From contig CM041297.1 in assembly GCA_023052935.1 (NCBI GenBank), positions 98,230,484 to 98,294,483 on the forward strand: a stretch of DNA of 64,000 nucleotides, in the 5' to 3' direction. Both the position numbers and the translations under genes were made by a program. The notes beneath the pieces were generated by a model. The model did no database searches. It had not been told where the DNA came from and was given only the letters and a program-made list of their open reading frames with translations. Each line of letters starts with the position of its first letter. Position 1 is the stretch's first letter. This stretch comes from Piezodorus guildinii. Lineage: Eukaryota > Arthropoda > Insecta > Hemiptera > Pentatomidae. This document shows, piece by piece, positions 46,641 to 59,054 of the stretch.

Positions 46641-46991
46641 TCACATGACCAGCGTTTTGTGTATCCACCATCTGATTGATTTTTCGAATTGGTATTCATT
46701 ATCAGATATTGCTTTGATCATCGTGGAAGATACTCTGTTTTTCGTTCTGGTATCAGCTTTTTTTTTTTGCAGATTGTTAAAATGTGTTTCAGTGCCAGCG
46801 GATGTGTAGCAGGTTTCACTAAGTAGGGCTTCCAGTTCTGTCTCATTAGTTAAACCAGGGTGAAAGCTGCATGTTCCATTCTCAAACTGGTCAGGATTGC
46901 CTCTCCAGATTTGGATAGACTCGAAGAGGTTTTTCATGCAGGATATCTTGCTATATCTCATAACCTTATTTTGATCCCATATTCTTTTCAA
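46641..46991 (-). CDS. Unrecognised 116-codon open frame, possibly transposon-derived
   Basis: This is one of the longest frames in the window outside the LINEs. The predicted protein is basic and polar, with a lysine-rich patch (QKKKADTRTKNR), and has no signal peptide or membrane segment. I do not recognise a family. It lies between a Jockey fragment and an RTE fragment, so it may be part of a decayed mobile element. It could equally be a chance frame. No splice sites or promoter could be tied to it. Confidence 0.25.
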   Translation of the reverse strand: MKRIWDQNKVMRYSKISCMKNLFESIQIWRGNPDQFENGTCSFHPGLTNETELEALLSETCYTSAGTETHFNNLQKKKADTRTKNRVSSTMIKAISDNEYQFEKSIRWWIHKTLVM

Positions 46992-47199
46992 ATGTTCCCT
47001 CTAAGGTGTTTTCCATCCTAAATTTAAAATATGTTGTAGTCTCATCACAACGACGTTCAATTTTAGTTTACTAAGCTAGTTATATACATCAACTATTACT
47101 AAGTTACCTACGCAATGCTACCTAAGTCTGTACCAAAACTAAATCCCTGGAAAATTATCTTATGATATCCTAGTAATCGTACTTTACTTTTTGAGAACG

Positions 47200-47680
47200 T
47201 TAAATCCTTCTCCTATCTTAGTGTGGAGCCAAATTGCCAAAATAAAATGACAGCAGAAGTGAACAGAAATGGTTCCACGACGTACTCAGCGGAAATGCTT
47301 TGAGAATCTTCGAAAGAAAAATTCTCCGTAAAATTCAAAGACCTGTGTTGGAAGGCGGTGAATGAAATCGGAGAATCCGAAAGAACAGCAAACTATATGA
47401 GCTGTATGGATCTAATGACATTGTCCGCTCCATACGAGCAAGGAGAATAAAATTTCTGTGTCCTGGAAGGTTGGATGACTGCAGAATGCAAAAAAGGATG
47501 CTGCTCAGAAAACTTTTTGGTACCCGAAGAAGAGGGCGACCTCGGAGACGTTGGGTTCAGGATGTGGAAAAGGAATTGGAAGTGCTCGGTGTAAGGAACT
47601 AGAAGAGAAGAGTGTTGTGAAGCTAGGATTGGTGCGATATTGTCAAGTAAGCTGAGGCCTATCTCGGGCTGTGGAGCTAA
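47200..47680 (+). pseudogene. RTE-type LINE C-terminal fragment, broken
   Basis: Pieces in shifting plus-strand frames match the C-terminal part of RTE proteins: IFERKILRKIQRP, then SIRARRIKFL, then GTRRRGRPRRRWVQDVEKEL. These correspond to KILRKIFGP, RIRWLGHV and RGRPRLRWLQDVEEDL in the intact element at 15.5 kb. Stops and at least one frameshift separate the blocks. Only the last quarter of the protein is present, consistent with a 5'-truncated dead copy. The match is too diverged to be the same subfamily as the intact element. Confidence 0.75.
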
Positions 47681-47839
47681 GTATGTATATCTTTTTATGT
47701 ATTTTATAATATTGGGAAATAACTGCTGTGGTTTACATTTTTAATCCAACTTGAAATTTGTGATAATTTGGGTTATTATTGCTTCAAAAGAAAACATAAA
47801 CCTTATTTTTCTTAAAAGACAAACTGTTGTATCGTTGTA

Positions 47840-48065
47840 AGAAGAGACAATGTTTAATAAATAATTGTAATTGTATAACATCGTACCCCGACATTGTGAT
47901 GAAACCCTCACCATTCGGCATATTTTTCAAGAATGCCTACATTATTTATTCCTGAAAATGAATAAAATGGGACTGAACTCAAATATATCAACATTACTGG
48001 GTAACAGAGAGGGATCGATTAAATTAGTTTTTGATTTTCTCAAGGAACAATTATTGTAATAAAAT
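47840..48065 (+). pseudogene. Possible LINE C-terminal zinc-knuckle-like fragment
   Basis: A 62-codon plus-strand frame (47871-48059) contains CDETLTIRHIFQEC, resembling the C...H...C segment near the C-terminus of I/Jockey-type LINE proteins. A hydrophobic tail ending in FDFLKEQLL follows, also common there. The upstream part of such a protein is not visible, and the RTE fragment at 47.2-47.7 kb is a different element. The assignment rests on one short motif and is tentative. Confidence 0.5.
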
Positions 48066-48539
48066 CAATTATAATTTTTTGTATTGTGTTGATTTTCATT
48101 TTTTTTAAATGTTGTATCGTTTTAAGTACTGTTGCTGTTTGGTAATCATATCAACTTTTTTTAAATTGTTATTATTTTTCATATCTTAGATTATTTTTTT
48201 ACCTAATAATCATTTATTTGTTAATTATTTGTCACCTTATAATTGTTTCTTGTAAAGGTTAAATATGCATATAGTATAAATAGTTAATTAATCGTAGGAT
48301 AATTATGTTTTAACAAAAGTAGAGCAGATGAAGAAAGATTTTTCTATTCGGGGGTAATCCATTCCACCACCATATTCAAAATCCTCTAAATTTAACATTC
48401 GGCAGAAGAATGACATGGAGACCAACACATCAAGAATTAACAAATAACGCAATACGCTGAAAATATTATGCTCCATAATTTCAAGAAGTTCAAAAATAAA
48501 ACAGAAATTTAACACCTGCATACTGAATCCCATTTTTAC

Positions 48540-48680
48540 TTACGTTTCAAAGCTATGTAGGATAGACAAAAACTTGGGCAAATTTTCGCTCAAAAACTAA
48601 GCAGTATCACCAAAGTTCCATGGTACGTCAGTAAGATTAAATTACATACAGACCTAAAAAGCCAATAGTATATGAACAAA
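48540..48680 (+). pseudogene. Possible Jockey-like fragment (APWYV-like segment)
   Basis: In one plus-strand frame, around 48585-48660, the sequence reads SITKVPWYVSKIKLHTDLK. This resembles the NAPWYVRNSDLHRDL segment in the C-terminal region of Jockey-clade proteins. The flanking sequence up to 49110 keeps a more coding-like composition, but I cannot align it to a family. It lies in a run of LINE debris from 45.2 to 49.1 kb. Confidence 0.4.
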
Positions 48681-49188
48681 ATGAGACTCCCAACAAACTT
48701 GTTCACAACAATTTACGCGGACATTGTATTGCCAGTACCATGCGTTAAGAAGGGTGAAAAGAAGTTGGATGAGGAACCTAATGGTATACCAAAAGGTGGG
48801 CATCACTCTATCCATCCTATCTATAACACCACAAAATCCAAAGTTCCACAAAGTGTGGATAAAAGTATTTACAAAAAGTTAGATGTAGCCAAAAAATAAA
48901 TAAAAGAAAAATTGTTACTTACAGAAATGTTTTCCTTCGAACTGCTCTTAAGTTTAGGAGAAGATTTTATGATTTCCGAAAACATGATATTACTTAGAAT
49001 TGATAGAATTCATCTGGTTACCCAAAGCAAAATGCGGAGTTTGCATCCTACAGCAAAATTGAGATTAAATGGGTATCAGTACGGTTTAAGCAGCTGGGGA
49101 AAATGAATACCCAGAAAGTTATTAAGCAGCAAATTTATTTGAGTTCAGTTGCTCTGGCTCAATGGATGGACTGCTATTAAGTAATTTA

Positions 49189-49190
<2 letters not shown>

Positions 49191-49231
<41 letters not shown>
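49191..49231. repeat. (TA)n microsatellite
   Basis: About 40 bp of TA repeats followed by an A-run, just before a GC-richer island. Confidence 0.95.
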
Positions 49232-49235
<4 letters not shown>

Positions 49236-49244
49236 AAAAGAATA

Positions 49245-49650
49245 ATGAAGTTTCAGACTTCGCAAAAAGCTCCACCTCTTATTTAGCATAAGACGAAAGT
49301 CGATTCTAATTCATGGATCAGGAATTCAGCAAGTAATCATTCAACACGTTAAATAAGATTTCGCAAACTCCCTTCTGCTTCGTATTCCAATCTTGCTGAT
49401 TCAGGTTACTTCGCGGCTTACGTAAGTCACTGTCGAAGGCGGAGGATACAGGTCAAGATACCCCGGAACCTTGAGTTCTTGAGGATGACTTTCTCCAGAA
49501 GGAGTAACGGTCGAACCATAAAGATCCTGGACCTAGGTGAGATGGCGAAGAGTTTACGAGTCGGTTAAAGGTTAGCCGCAACGGTTTGTAGGTCGCTTGA
49601 GGGAGACACTCCAGGCCTTAACGACTTGCTCGCCTATCGTAAAAAGTGAT
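49245..49650. promoter_or_regulatory. Candidate non-coding island
   Basis: About 400 bp of unique, balanced sequence beginning just after a (TA)n tract. CTTACGTAAG (about 49418) is a perfect palindrome of the bZIP (PAR/C/EBP-like) type. No sustained ORF. It could be a non-coding exon or a regulatory element. Confidence 0.25.
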
Positions 49651-50544
49651 TTACACCGTCATTACCCATTTTATGGCAATATCAGATAGGAAAACATTTC
49701 TACTATGTCTTCGAATTAGCAGCTCTAGTATTGGTCGGATTTTTTAATTGATTAATCGGCTGCGATTTATTTTTCCCGGCAATTAAATAAATGGTACATA
49801 TAAGTATAAAATAGTGATAGATAGTCGGAAAAAGTGAGCCACCATAAATCGTCTATCTTGACATTTATTACTGATCTTCCTCATAAACTGGGCGTGTGAA
49901 CTTATCAATGAAAGAAGTATAAATAAAATGTTATCACCGAGTTTTTCTTTTCTTTCTATTTAACAATTATTGGCTCATTCATAAAACAAATAACGAATAC
50001 TATATTAAAAAGGGGAACATCATCTTATCCGGTAATGCTCGATTTTAATTACAAAATTAATTATTTTTAATTCAAAACGGGCAAAAGTTCTTTATATATA
50101 TATATATATATAATGTATTCCAGAAGTAATAGACAAGAATTCAAATGGGACGCTGTTTTCTTAATATTATAATTTTTATATAAAACAGTGATACTGTAAG
50201 GAAGAAATGCTATACGATATCAAATATTTATAGCTTTTAGGGGATGTGCATGTATTTAAATATTCATAATAGGTCTTTTAAAAATCATAAAGCACTTAAT
50301 TAAAATAAACATTTTCAAAAAAATGTAATAATAATAATAAATTACTTATTTGTTCTGGTACAAGTCCATTCAAATAATATTACAGGAAAATTAAATGAGA
50401 ACATCTATTATCTTAGAGTAAAAATAATAATAATAATAATTGTGTATGTAACTATTATTATTTGTTCATTTTTTCATTCAGAAGAAAAATGATATATTCA
50501 ACTATTGGCTGTGAAACAGTGAAATAATTTGAAATTAATTCAGG

Positions 50545-50820
50545 GGTGACCTTTAGAGTAATGGCCTAGCGTAGGAGACAGTATAGGACCCATGATTGCG
50601 CGTTCAAACGCGGTAGGTGACCAACAATTTTTTTAAAGTGTGTAACAAACAACAAGTGTGTAAACAAATCCTCAGTTATTCCGTCCTATGGAAGGGACAT
50701 AAAAGTGCTTCTTAGTCTGTGCGATGTCAAGATCCTTATCCTAATTAAACCTCGATATGCAAAATTTCCACTGTAGCATCGTCCTATTAGCCACAGTAGC
50801 ATAAAGAGATGTTAAATGAA
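50545..50820 (+). mobile_element. tRNA-derived SINE, family 2
   Basis: It has a plus-strand tRNA-like head with GCGTTCAAACGC in the B-box position, the CTGTGCGATGTCAAG block and the CCACTGTAGCATCG block. A spacer after the head is expanded by a partly repeated AACAAGTGTGTA segment. Confidence 0.8.
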
Positions 50821-51369
50821 TAAACAGAGAAGTAAAGTAAATATTTCATGCATTTTAAAAATTTGAATAAGAATACAAAATTTTTTTTATTTAGGTTTTT
50901 TATTAAAGGCTTCAACCTCAAGGTTCATAATTGATTATACAATTTAATCATGATGTATGTTATAAAACTGTAAGTAGTTAGTGGTATTTTATAAAATCAT
51001 TGAAATCAAGCTTTGAAATATCCTCAACTCCATTCTTGATATTGAAACCTAATTTTGTTCAGTTTTATTGAGCTATTTCGAATTTTCTATAAATATTCTT
51101 CAAAGTTGCAATATGTAATAATTAGATATAAATAAACCAAATTGTTCCTTTCTAATACGCAAGCCTTGTTCTAATTGAAATATTATTCAACGGTCAACTT
51201 CCACTCTTGTCTTCGTGGAAAAATCATAAATTCCTCGATTCTGGAGGGAGTTATATATACCAAGATATTCGAAACCAGGTCTATGGTCTTGCGTTACAGT
51301 ATAAAACAGTAGAACGGTTTAAATATAGAACCAAAATTATCTATTTTCTTCGGGAACTATTTCTGATGT

Positions 51370-51550
51370 CCGTTCCCTGAGCGGTGAGCCGAGAGAATGA
51401 AATACAAACATGCTCATCCCAGCTTCTCCTTTAAACGAATTTATTGAACAGCAGCCATTTCTAAAACAAGAGCACCTCTTAAAGTATCAGTAGGATCTCA
51501 GAGGGGGTCATTTGAAAACATCTGCGGGGTAATCGACTGATTCAGTAGCG
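51370..51550. promoter_or_regulatory. Candidate non-coding island
   Basis: Unique balanced block containing a TTTATTG word and purine-rich segments, with no repeat hallmarks or ORF. Confidence 0.2.
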
Positions 51551-51989
51551 ATATATTTTTAAAAACATAAGAAAAAAAAATCTAAGAGCGCTTAACGGGA
51601 CTTTCTTATACCTCGGTTAAAAAATTAAATAAAGTTATAGTTGAAAAAAAGATAAAAAAATTACATTGAGTTTCGTTGAAAACATTTATTGTAACTAATC
51701 AAACTACAGAAATTATTATCTACAACAATCACTTTGTTCTAACCCCTTTTAATCACTCTCTATTACTTTACATCACTTTTTATATAAGACAACATTTTTT
51801 CTCAAATCTTTTGTTTTTCAATATTATATATTACATATACTGTTTACTATTACGTATAACGTAATGTAATATGTTATATATTACATATAACTGTTTACTT
51901 TAAATATGTAAACATTCGGAAGAAAACAACAGAGACGTGCAAAATCCTTTATGTATTTCAGAAACTATAAAAACGGACATTTCATGTGA

Positions 51990-52078
51990 AACAACCCAAT
52001 ATTTTCGGTGAAAACTCGAACTCGAATATTTTTACAATACTTCCCCTTACGATATATATTCATGTATATAGAAAGTAA
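51990..52078 (-). repeat. Fam1 terminal fragment
   Basis: Short reverse-oriented piece with the GGTGAAAACTCGAACTCG and AATACTTCCCCTTAC blocks and a degraded terminal repeat near 52070. It lies about 155 bp before the full copy at 52234, in opposite orientation. Confidence 0.6.
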
Positions 52079-52233
52079 AATTATTAATAGTATTATATTT
52101 GTAAAATAAACTAATTATTTACAATATCGTTACTGCGTGTATAACCCAAAAAGCAAAAAAAGTGACCTAATTGAATCACAGAGGCAATTATATGGAAAAG
52201 TTTAACATTTTTTAAAATTTTTTTATCATTTTT

Positions 52234-53127
52234 ACTTTCACTTACTATATATATTGTAAGGGGAAGTATTGCGATCGTGAAAATTTTTGAATTCCAGTTT
52301 TCAACGGAAATACACGTTTTAGGGTCCCCTGAGTCCAAATAACCAAGTCCCGCAAAAAGGTCTGTGTGTGTAGTAACTCCCGGGTGGAAACGGTAAGTCC
52401 TATGAAACTGAAATTTCATATTTAAGACAACTAAACGCCCGAGACGTGACCAAACTTTTTTCATCAAAATGAGCTTACCAGAAAAGGCACTTTATAACAT
52501 GCATTTTGCACCTTTTTTCGATTTTCTCAAAAACTGTTCCGACGATTTTGATTAAACTAGCTTTATCGATGTAAAATTTAATGGGCTTTAATATCATGTA
52601 GGTTTTATTTGGATAAAAATGGTCTGACAGGGCTTAAATGCCGATATTTTAAATTTTCTTCTCCTAAAGTACCTTTAATTTAGTAGATTCAATAATAATA
52701 ACTAGATTATTTTGTTAACGCTGATGAAAAACAGGTAAATATATAAATTGAATAAATTCGATACCCAACTAAAGGAAAAACAGAAAAAATATTTTTTTAA
52801 TGCAATTTTGCGTTTTTGAACATAAGAGCAGTAATATACATGTATGATATACCATTGGAATGCTAAAGATTTTAGAAAAAATATCATCTCATACACAAGC
52901 TTTTAGAAGTTAATAGAGAGTGTTGAGAAGAAGATAAAACTAACTGATTATTTTAGATAATAATATAATCGATTTTTTAATAAAACACATGTTTCTATAT
53001 AAATTCAATTTGATTAATTCCTCAATAGTTTCACGTATTTTTATCTCTAACTGTATTTGAAAATTCTTTCATTGATTTTAAAAATCGAGGTAAGTGAAAG
53101 TCGTGTGTTGCCCGCACCAGATTTTTT
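52234..53127 (+). mobile_element. Fam1 element, near-complete reference copy
   Basis: This is the best single copy of the Fam1 repeat. It begins with ACTTTCACTTAC (52234-52245) followed by a near-palindromic TATATA core. The body shares long blocks with the other copies, including the stretches around ACACGTTTTAGGGTCCCCTG and CTTAAATGCCGATATTT. It ends with GTAAGTGAAAGT (53090-53101), the inverse of the start, and then a 26-base tail ending CGCACCAGATTTTTT that is not mirrored at the other end. It has a short (GT)n near 52361-52370. A 118-codon frame crosses it on the minus strand, but other copies do not conserve it, so I treat Fam1 as non-coding. Confidence 0.88.
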
Positions 53128-53134
53128 TAAATAA

Positions 53135-56100
53135 TAAATAAAATGTAAAAAAATCTGATCAACCACCATTTTTATCATTTAATTCTTCACATTTAATTAA
53201 ACTAAAGAAGCAGCTGCTTTCAAAAAGTTTCAAAGAGGAGAGTCCCTTTTGGATTCAGACAACATTCCTATACTGGCCCGCTGTAAAAATTAATTGAGAA
53301 AAAAAAACTTATGAAGTTGATAAGATAAGCGTTTTCCAAAATATTTTAAAAAATTTGATGTAAAATATTTGCATTGTTTTATTTTTTTTCGATAATAACT
53401 AGCTTTTGATATAAAATTAGCAACTCTAAATTTATAATATTATTAGATTTTACTTCTTTTTCAGGAATAAGGCAAATCTTAATTATTTAATAAATAACTT
53501 TTATAATTTTTGTTGAATGTAGGAAAGTTCAGTTACCGAGGAATATGAAATCCTGAAATAATTAAGGGCCTAGAATACATTATTTGATTGTTACATACAT
53601 TATATTAATCATTGTCACAATTAATATTAGTTCTTTATTTTATATAATTTTAACAGAAATTATTGAGGAATTTCCTGATACAATTGTTGCTATAAATAAA
53701 GTGTCTAGTTTTATAATTCCTGTTATTTATTGATTTTTATACTAAATGAATGTATAATAATCATTCAATTATACTCATCGGAAGTGGAAATAATACTACA
53801 TTATTTTGGTCCACATTTAATTCCTGTAGTCAAGTTAATTTATGCTTAGTAAAAAAAAAAAATAATTGCTTCAGGATTGACAAATTTGTTTGTTTTAACG
53901 CGTTTAAAAATTAAAATTAATTTTTTTTTTTTTTTAAGAAAATCAAAAAGTTATTTAATTGAGTTCTCTCTATCACTCAGGACTTATGATAAATCTTCGT
54001 TCAGTCCCATTTTATTCACGAGCGACGTATGATATGAGAATCCTTGAAAAATATGTCGAATCTATATTTATTTTATTTTTTAGATAATATTTTTTAATGA
54101 TTTTTTTTCTTAAATCTGGAAAATAAAAAATAATAATAGTAACAAAAAGCCGCATCGAGAGGGTACCTATGATAGACAATATTGGATGGGCTCTAGGAAG
54201 AATTTAAATATATTTTTTTACAAGAAAATTATAAATTGTTCCTATTTACATTTCCTCGTAAATAAATGATTATATTGTTCATTTATACATGCAAAAATAT
54301 TTTTAAAATATAAATAAAACAGCGTTGAATGACATAATATATGTAAAAACATTTTTTATAATTTTTATATAAAAATAAAGAATATTTCGGTTTTTTAAAC
54401 TTCAAACAGAACTTATATAACAGTATATTTTTAATACAGTTAAAAAAATATCTAAAAACAAACAAGTGCTTGAAACACGTTTTCTGTTTATATCTAAAAT
54501 TCAAAGTCACGACACTCTAAAGAAACGCCGATTACTAACTGGCAAAAAACAATGCGACGAAGTCTCGAGGTCAGACAATCCTTCAAGAAAACAATTTTGT
54601 AAAAAGAAAAAAAAAAACGCAGATAGCCAAATAGAAGTGGTTTTTCTCTAGTCTCTAGAAATATATCAGGAATATAAAAACCATGGTAGAGTGACCACGT
54701 ACCTTCATCTTCACAGTCCAGCTGGCGGACTGAGTATCGCATCAACTTCATCATCTCATGAGCACGAGGTGGGGGTTGATATTTTTTGGTATAATGAACA
54801 CCATTTAAAATCTTGTATTCTGAAATTTAGATCTCCTGCGAGTGAAAATTCCGACATTATCACCGGACGTAAGGCCGAGTCAAGGACTTTCTTGTGGCAA
54901 TAGATCTCGTTACAATGTAGGGAACAAATTATTTTTAAGATAAATTAACGATGATCAATACAATCAGCGTTGACGTACGTAAATATTGCATTAATTTATT
55001 CAAAAATAAAATACTTTGTAAATATTATTATTTTTATTGTTTAAAAACCTTGGTGGTTGTTACTTAAATATGTGTCTTTCTTAGTAAGTTCTTCTCTAAC
55101 CGCTTATGCCGTGTAAGGAGAAAATAAAAGATTTTTGCTTCTAATCCTAAATTAATTCATAGCGTTAATTATATACAAAGGAAAATACACCCTAATCTAA
55201 CGATGATAATCTGCTGATAAAACCACACCAATTAGCGCGATAATCTCAAAAGTACAAAGAAAAGGCATTTTTTAGCTCAACTTCCAGTTTAATGAACTTT
55301 CAGATATTATAAATAAACAATAAGCGATATTTAACCTCGAGACAACACAACCGGAAAGTCAGATAACATAAAATATAAATAAAAATAGCATATAACACGA
55401 AAAAAAAATGAAATACATATATAAGGTTTAAAATTTATTTTTAAATTTATCATATATTTATTTGCGTTCCTCAATGCTCTCAAATTACTACTTTCCATCC
55501 ATAATGTTTTTATAAAGCTGATTATTAGTCCGTACGATAGGTCTTTAAAAATACATAGTGGGGGACTGCAATGTTGTAAAAACGCAAAGAAAGTTGTTAC
55601 CTAATGTTAACTGGTAAATGATCAATGAATTTGCATTCCATAAACAGTTGAGGCATGAATAATATATTGGAATTTCGCCAATGCCAACTCTGCAAAATTC
55701 GTGAATATTTATATTTTGGTTACTGTCTTAATAACATACAAGTTTTTTTCACATCTTACACAAAATAAATCGAGTCGTCAAATATTTCTTTACATGTCTT
55801 ACATTCTGGCATAAACAGTGAATTTTTGTTTTCTTTAATTTATAATTTATTTTTGTTTTTTCTTTGATTTTATATGAATATATTTCATCCAATCATATCA
55901 TTCATAAATTCTATGTTGTCCACAAAGGGGTAAACAAAAATAAATAAATTAAAATGTTCCATAACTCACTGCAGTCTATTCCTTCACCTGATATCGTCTT
56001 TTTATCATATTATTAATTAATTGCTAGAAAATTATTTTTATATGCAGAAAAATTAGAATTATTTTAAAATAATTATAGTTTAAAACTTGTTCCTTACAAT

Positions 56101-56400
56101 ACTATTCTAAATTCATATATAATATATATATATATATAACTTCCCTAATTAGAACAATAAATATTTTATATCTACAAACATTTTACCTCTCAACAGCCAT
56201 TGTGTTCAAATACCTATGTACCATATTCAAGCAATCAAAAAATAACCAAAACACAGGAAATTATGTATGCAATTAGAGATAAATTTATGTGCGTCGACGT
56301 TCATTTACTGTTACATAGATCAGTTATGAGCATGGTAATAATTTAATTATACTTTTTTATTTTATGATTCCGTGTTCTGTACCTAAAGCTACTTATATAT
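53135..56400. other. AT-rich stretch, no gene seen
   Basis: Apart from the balanced block at 54.64-54.91 kb, only short low-complexity frames were seen. Confidence 0.45.
54640..54910. other. Balanced block, unrecognised
   Basis: Overlaps an 86-codon minus-strand frame and a 70-codon plus-strand frame without recognisable motifs. Flanks are strongly AT-rich. Confidence 0.2.
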
Positions 56401-56402
56401 TG

Positions 56403-56408
<6 letters not shown>

Positions 56409-56445
<37 letters not shown>

Positions 56446-56487
56446 AAATATATATATATATAATAATATATATATATATATATATAA
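56409..56487. repeat. (AC)n followed by (TA)n microsatellite
   Basis: An AC run at 56409-56443, then broken TA repeats to about 56487. Confidence 0.95.
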
Positions 56488-56789
56488 ATAACTTAAAACG
56501 AAAGGAGAGTGATAAAGAGAGTGGTGAAGATGTTTCTTCATAAATTATATGGTTTTAAATAATTTACCCTTTACTAAATATTTAAAAAAAATTAATTAAA
56601 TTAATAAAAAAGTTTTGATGTCTACATGTGTTTGATTTTAATTTACTTGTAAAGTTGAGATTTTCTGAAAATCTTAGGATGTTTCAAATTTAATTAATAA
56701 TAATAATAACCCTTGACTTTTATCCGAGAGGTAGAAGATGATGTTCCAGTTATCTGAGAGGTAAACAAAATAAAGAAAATAATAAAACA

Positions 56790-56819
56790 GGCTTAACGAA
56801 CCTGAAGGTTCGTTAAGCC
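56790..56819. repeat. Perfect 13 bp inverted repeat at LINE fragment 3' end
   Basis: GGCTTAACGAACC at 56790-56802 is followed by TGAA and its exact reverse complement at 56807-56819. It overlaps the last codons of the RTE-like fragment, so it may be an RNA hairpin used for 3'-end recognition by that LINE family (inference). Confidence 0.7.
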
Positions 56820-57375
56820 AATGTTCACCGTTTGAGCCCAAGCCCCCGAGAACGGCCTTAACGCAATCCTCCCATCGACGCTTCGGCCTACCTTTCGGAC
56901 GCCTACCAGTCGAATCAGCGATTACCAACTTTCTCGAAACCCGTTCCTCACCGAGCCCAACAACTAGTCCATTTGAGTCTCCGCGATGCTATCAACTCAA
57001 TTATATTCACAGGATACAAGTTCCGCAATTCCACGTTGTGCAACCTTCTAAACTCTCCAGTAGCCTCATCTCTCATCGGACCAAATATTTTACGCAGTAC
57101 CTTATTTTCGAAAACCTTAAGCCGTTGTTCATCCTTCAAAGTAAGCGGCCACGTTTCTCATCCGTGAAGAACCGTCGGAAGAATAATAGTTTTATAAATT
57201 CTAACCTTTAAGTTTTCAGATAGAAGCGAGTAACTAAGTAACTTAGCAACTGAATATTAACACGCATTACCCACCCACTTTTAACCGCGACTTAATATCT
57301 TCCTAGATTTAATTTTTTTTTGTTATCATTGAACCTAAATACTTGAATTTCTCTACGTGTTCAAATTTAATTAGG
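56800..57375 (-). pseudogene. RTE-type LINE C-terminal fragment of a second lineage
   Basis: Minus-strand translation gives, in order, EKFKYLGSMI (about 57345), VRIYKTIILPTVLHG (about 57200), FENKVLRKIFGP (about 57110), ELIASRRLKW (about 56970) and GRPKRRWEDCVKAVL (about 56880). These are landmarks from the reverse transcriptase thumb to the C-terminus of RTE-like LINEs. Frames change between 56928 and 56948 and again upstream of 57139, so it is a pseudogene. The wording differs from both the 15.5 kb and 47.2 kb copies. It ends at a perfect hairpin (56790-56819) and lies close to a short (ATT)n run near 56695, a possible element tail. Confidence 0.78.
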
Positions 57376-57649
57376 AAGATAAATTTAAATAGGAAAGTAT
57401 TTATTTAAACAGGATGATTGAACATCATAATGCGTAGTTTTCACTATTTGAAAAAAAAAGTAGTAGGAAGATATTGCATCTTAACTTTTCCCTGCCAGCC
57501 TGTCGCGCCAACTTGGTTTTTTAAATATTTAAAATTCCTGATTTATTATTATGGATAGTCTTATTCGAACGGAACTTTAAAAACTGGATTCTTGAGATTC
57601 TAGATTTTAATCCTAAACTAGCTAGAATATTCATAAAATATTTTGTTGC

Positions 57650-58050
57650 TCAAAAGGACGTGTTATTCATCTATATCCTCTCGGGGCTGCGTATAACGGA
57701 AACGAAACGGACAGGTTCTCCAGGAGAAAAACGTTAAGCCCATAAAGCCTTATCAGCACAAGTTATCCTAGAAATCACTGGTCGTAAGTTATGATCCAGA
57801 AAAAGATTATTAATGATCCCATGCCAAGTATGACCAACGAAGTTGGAGCTCCATGAAGCATTTTTAATCGTTATGCATTTCTTGCATAAAACTTACATGG
57901 TTACTCTATCAAGGTTAAAGAAATAATTTATTCATGTACAGAGCCAGGGAACTATCAACAGTTCATAGACAGTGCAATGAAAATGATTAGATAAGGCAAT
58001 ATATGCATTTAGTTTTCGAAGTGAATGCATGAAATGAAATATGCATGACA
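57650..58050. promoter_or_regulatory. Candidate island rich in ATGCAT / octamer-like words
   Basis: Unique sequence with repeated ATGCAT and TTGCAT words (about 57874-57891, 58006, 58026 and 58041). It also has homeodomain-type ATTAATGAT (about 57811) and TTATCAG words. The clustered POU-like sites suggest an enhancer (inference). Confidence 0.3.
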
Positions 58051-58887
58051 TGACAAAAGTTATTTTTGCTTCAATAATTTTAAAACGCTAGAATGATCAA
58101 AACGTCGTTGCATTCATTGTGAAATAGCTACAAGTATTTTTAATTTTTCTTATTTGTTCTTTAGAATATTCAGTTTCTGATTACACTATTTTTTATTATT
58201 TATCGTTTATTTCTTTTTTATTATGATATTCTGTAAAAAGGTTAGTGATATGTAAAAAATCGGTTTTTAAATGTTCCAATTATTCCATTTTTGTTAAAAT
58301 CTTTTCAGCCTGGAAAATATGTTTTTTTTTTTAAACTTGAATAATCACCGTCATCAATTATTTCTCAATAAAATACCTACTTTCACCAAAGTTCAGAGCA
58401 ATCATATAAACAAAAAAATCAAAGTCACTAATAATATATGAAAAAGATATATTCAGAAGACATTTACCAATTTAAATAATGATGCAGATATCATACTCAG
58501 AACTATATTCATTTTGTTGTTTGTTTTCGGCTTTTTATAATATAAATGTCTTGATGTTTTATACTGGTTTGGCAAATATGTCCTTTTGGTTTTCACAGTG
58601 CAATAAAATGTATTATAGACATAAATTTTATTTTAATATACAATATATTGAGCATTATTTGGTATGACTTCGTACCATCTTTCCACAAGCTGCATAATGC
58701 CATGTTCAGAAAATGTCTGGATTGTATTGTTAAAAAGTGATGCAAGATGTTGGGTTCTGCTGAGACCGGAAAAGGTGATAGTCAATTGGAGCTAGGTTTT
58801 GTGAATATTTAATCAATTAGGAATTAATTTGTCAGATGAGAAATGTATCATAGAGGTATAAAAGTATACAGAAAACTCTAAAGAGCC

Positions 58888-59054
58888 TATGATTATATCA
58901 ATTGGAACATTCTCTTCTAATTATGTTTATATATATTTATTTATCAAAACATGTCAAAGATTATTATTTTGTTTTATTATTTATTATTCATGTTTTGATA
59001 AATAAATATATATAAACATAATTAGAAGAGAATGTTCCAATTGATATAATCATA
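58888..59054. repeat. Perfect 66 bp inverted repeat (hairpin)
   Basis: 58888-58953 and 58989-59054 are exact reverse complements over 66 bases, separated by 35 bp. The structure is bracketed by the 14-base direct repeat TCTAAAGAGCCTAT at 58877-58890 and 59086-59099, which overlaps the left arm by three bases. Perfect identity implies a recent origin or ongoing conversion. Confidence 0.95.

Noticed and set aside
52111..52467. 118-codon minus-strand frame
   Set aside because: It lies across a Fam1 terminus, and homologous copies have stops and shifted frames. No domain is recognisable.
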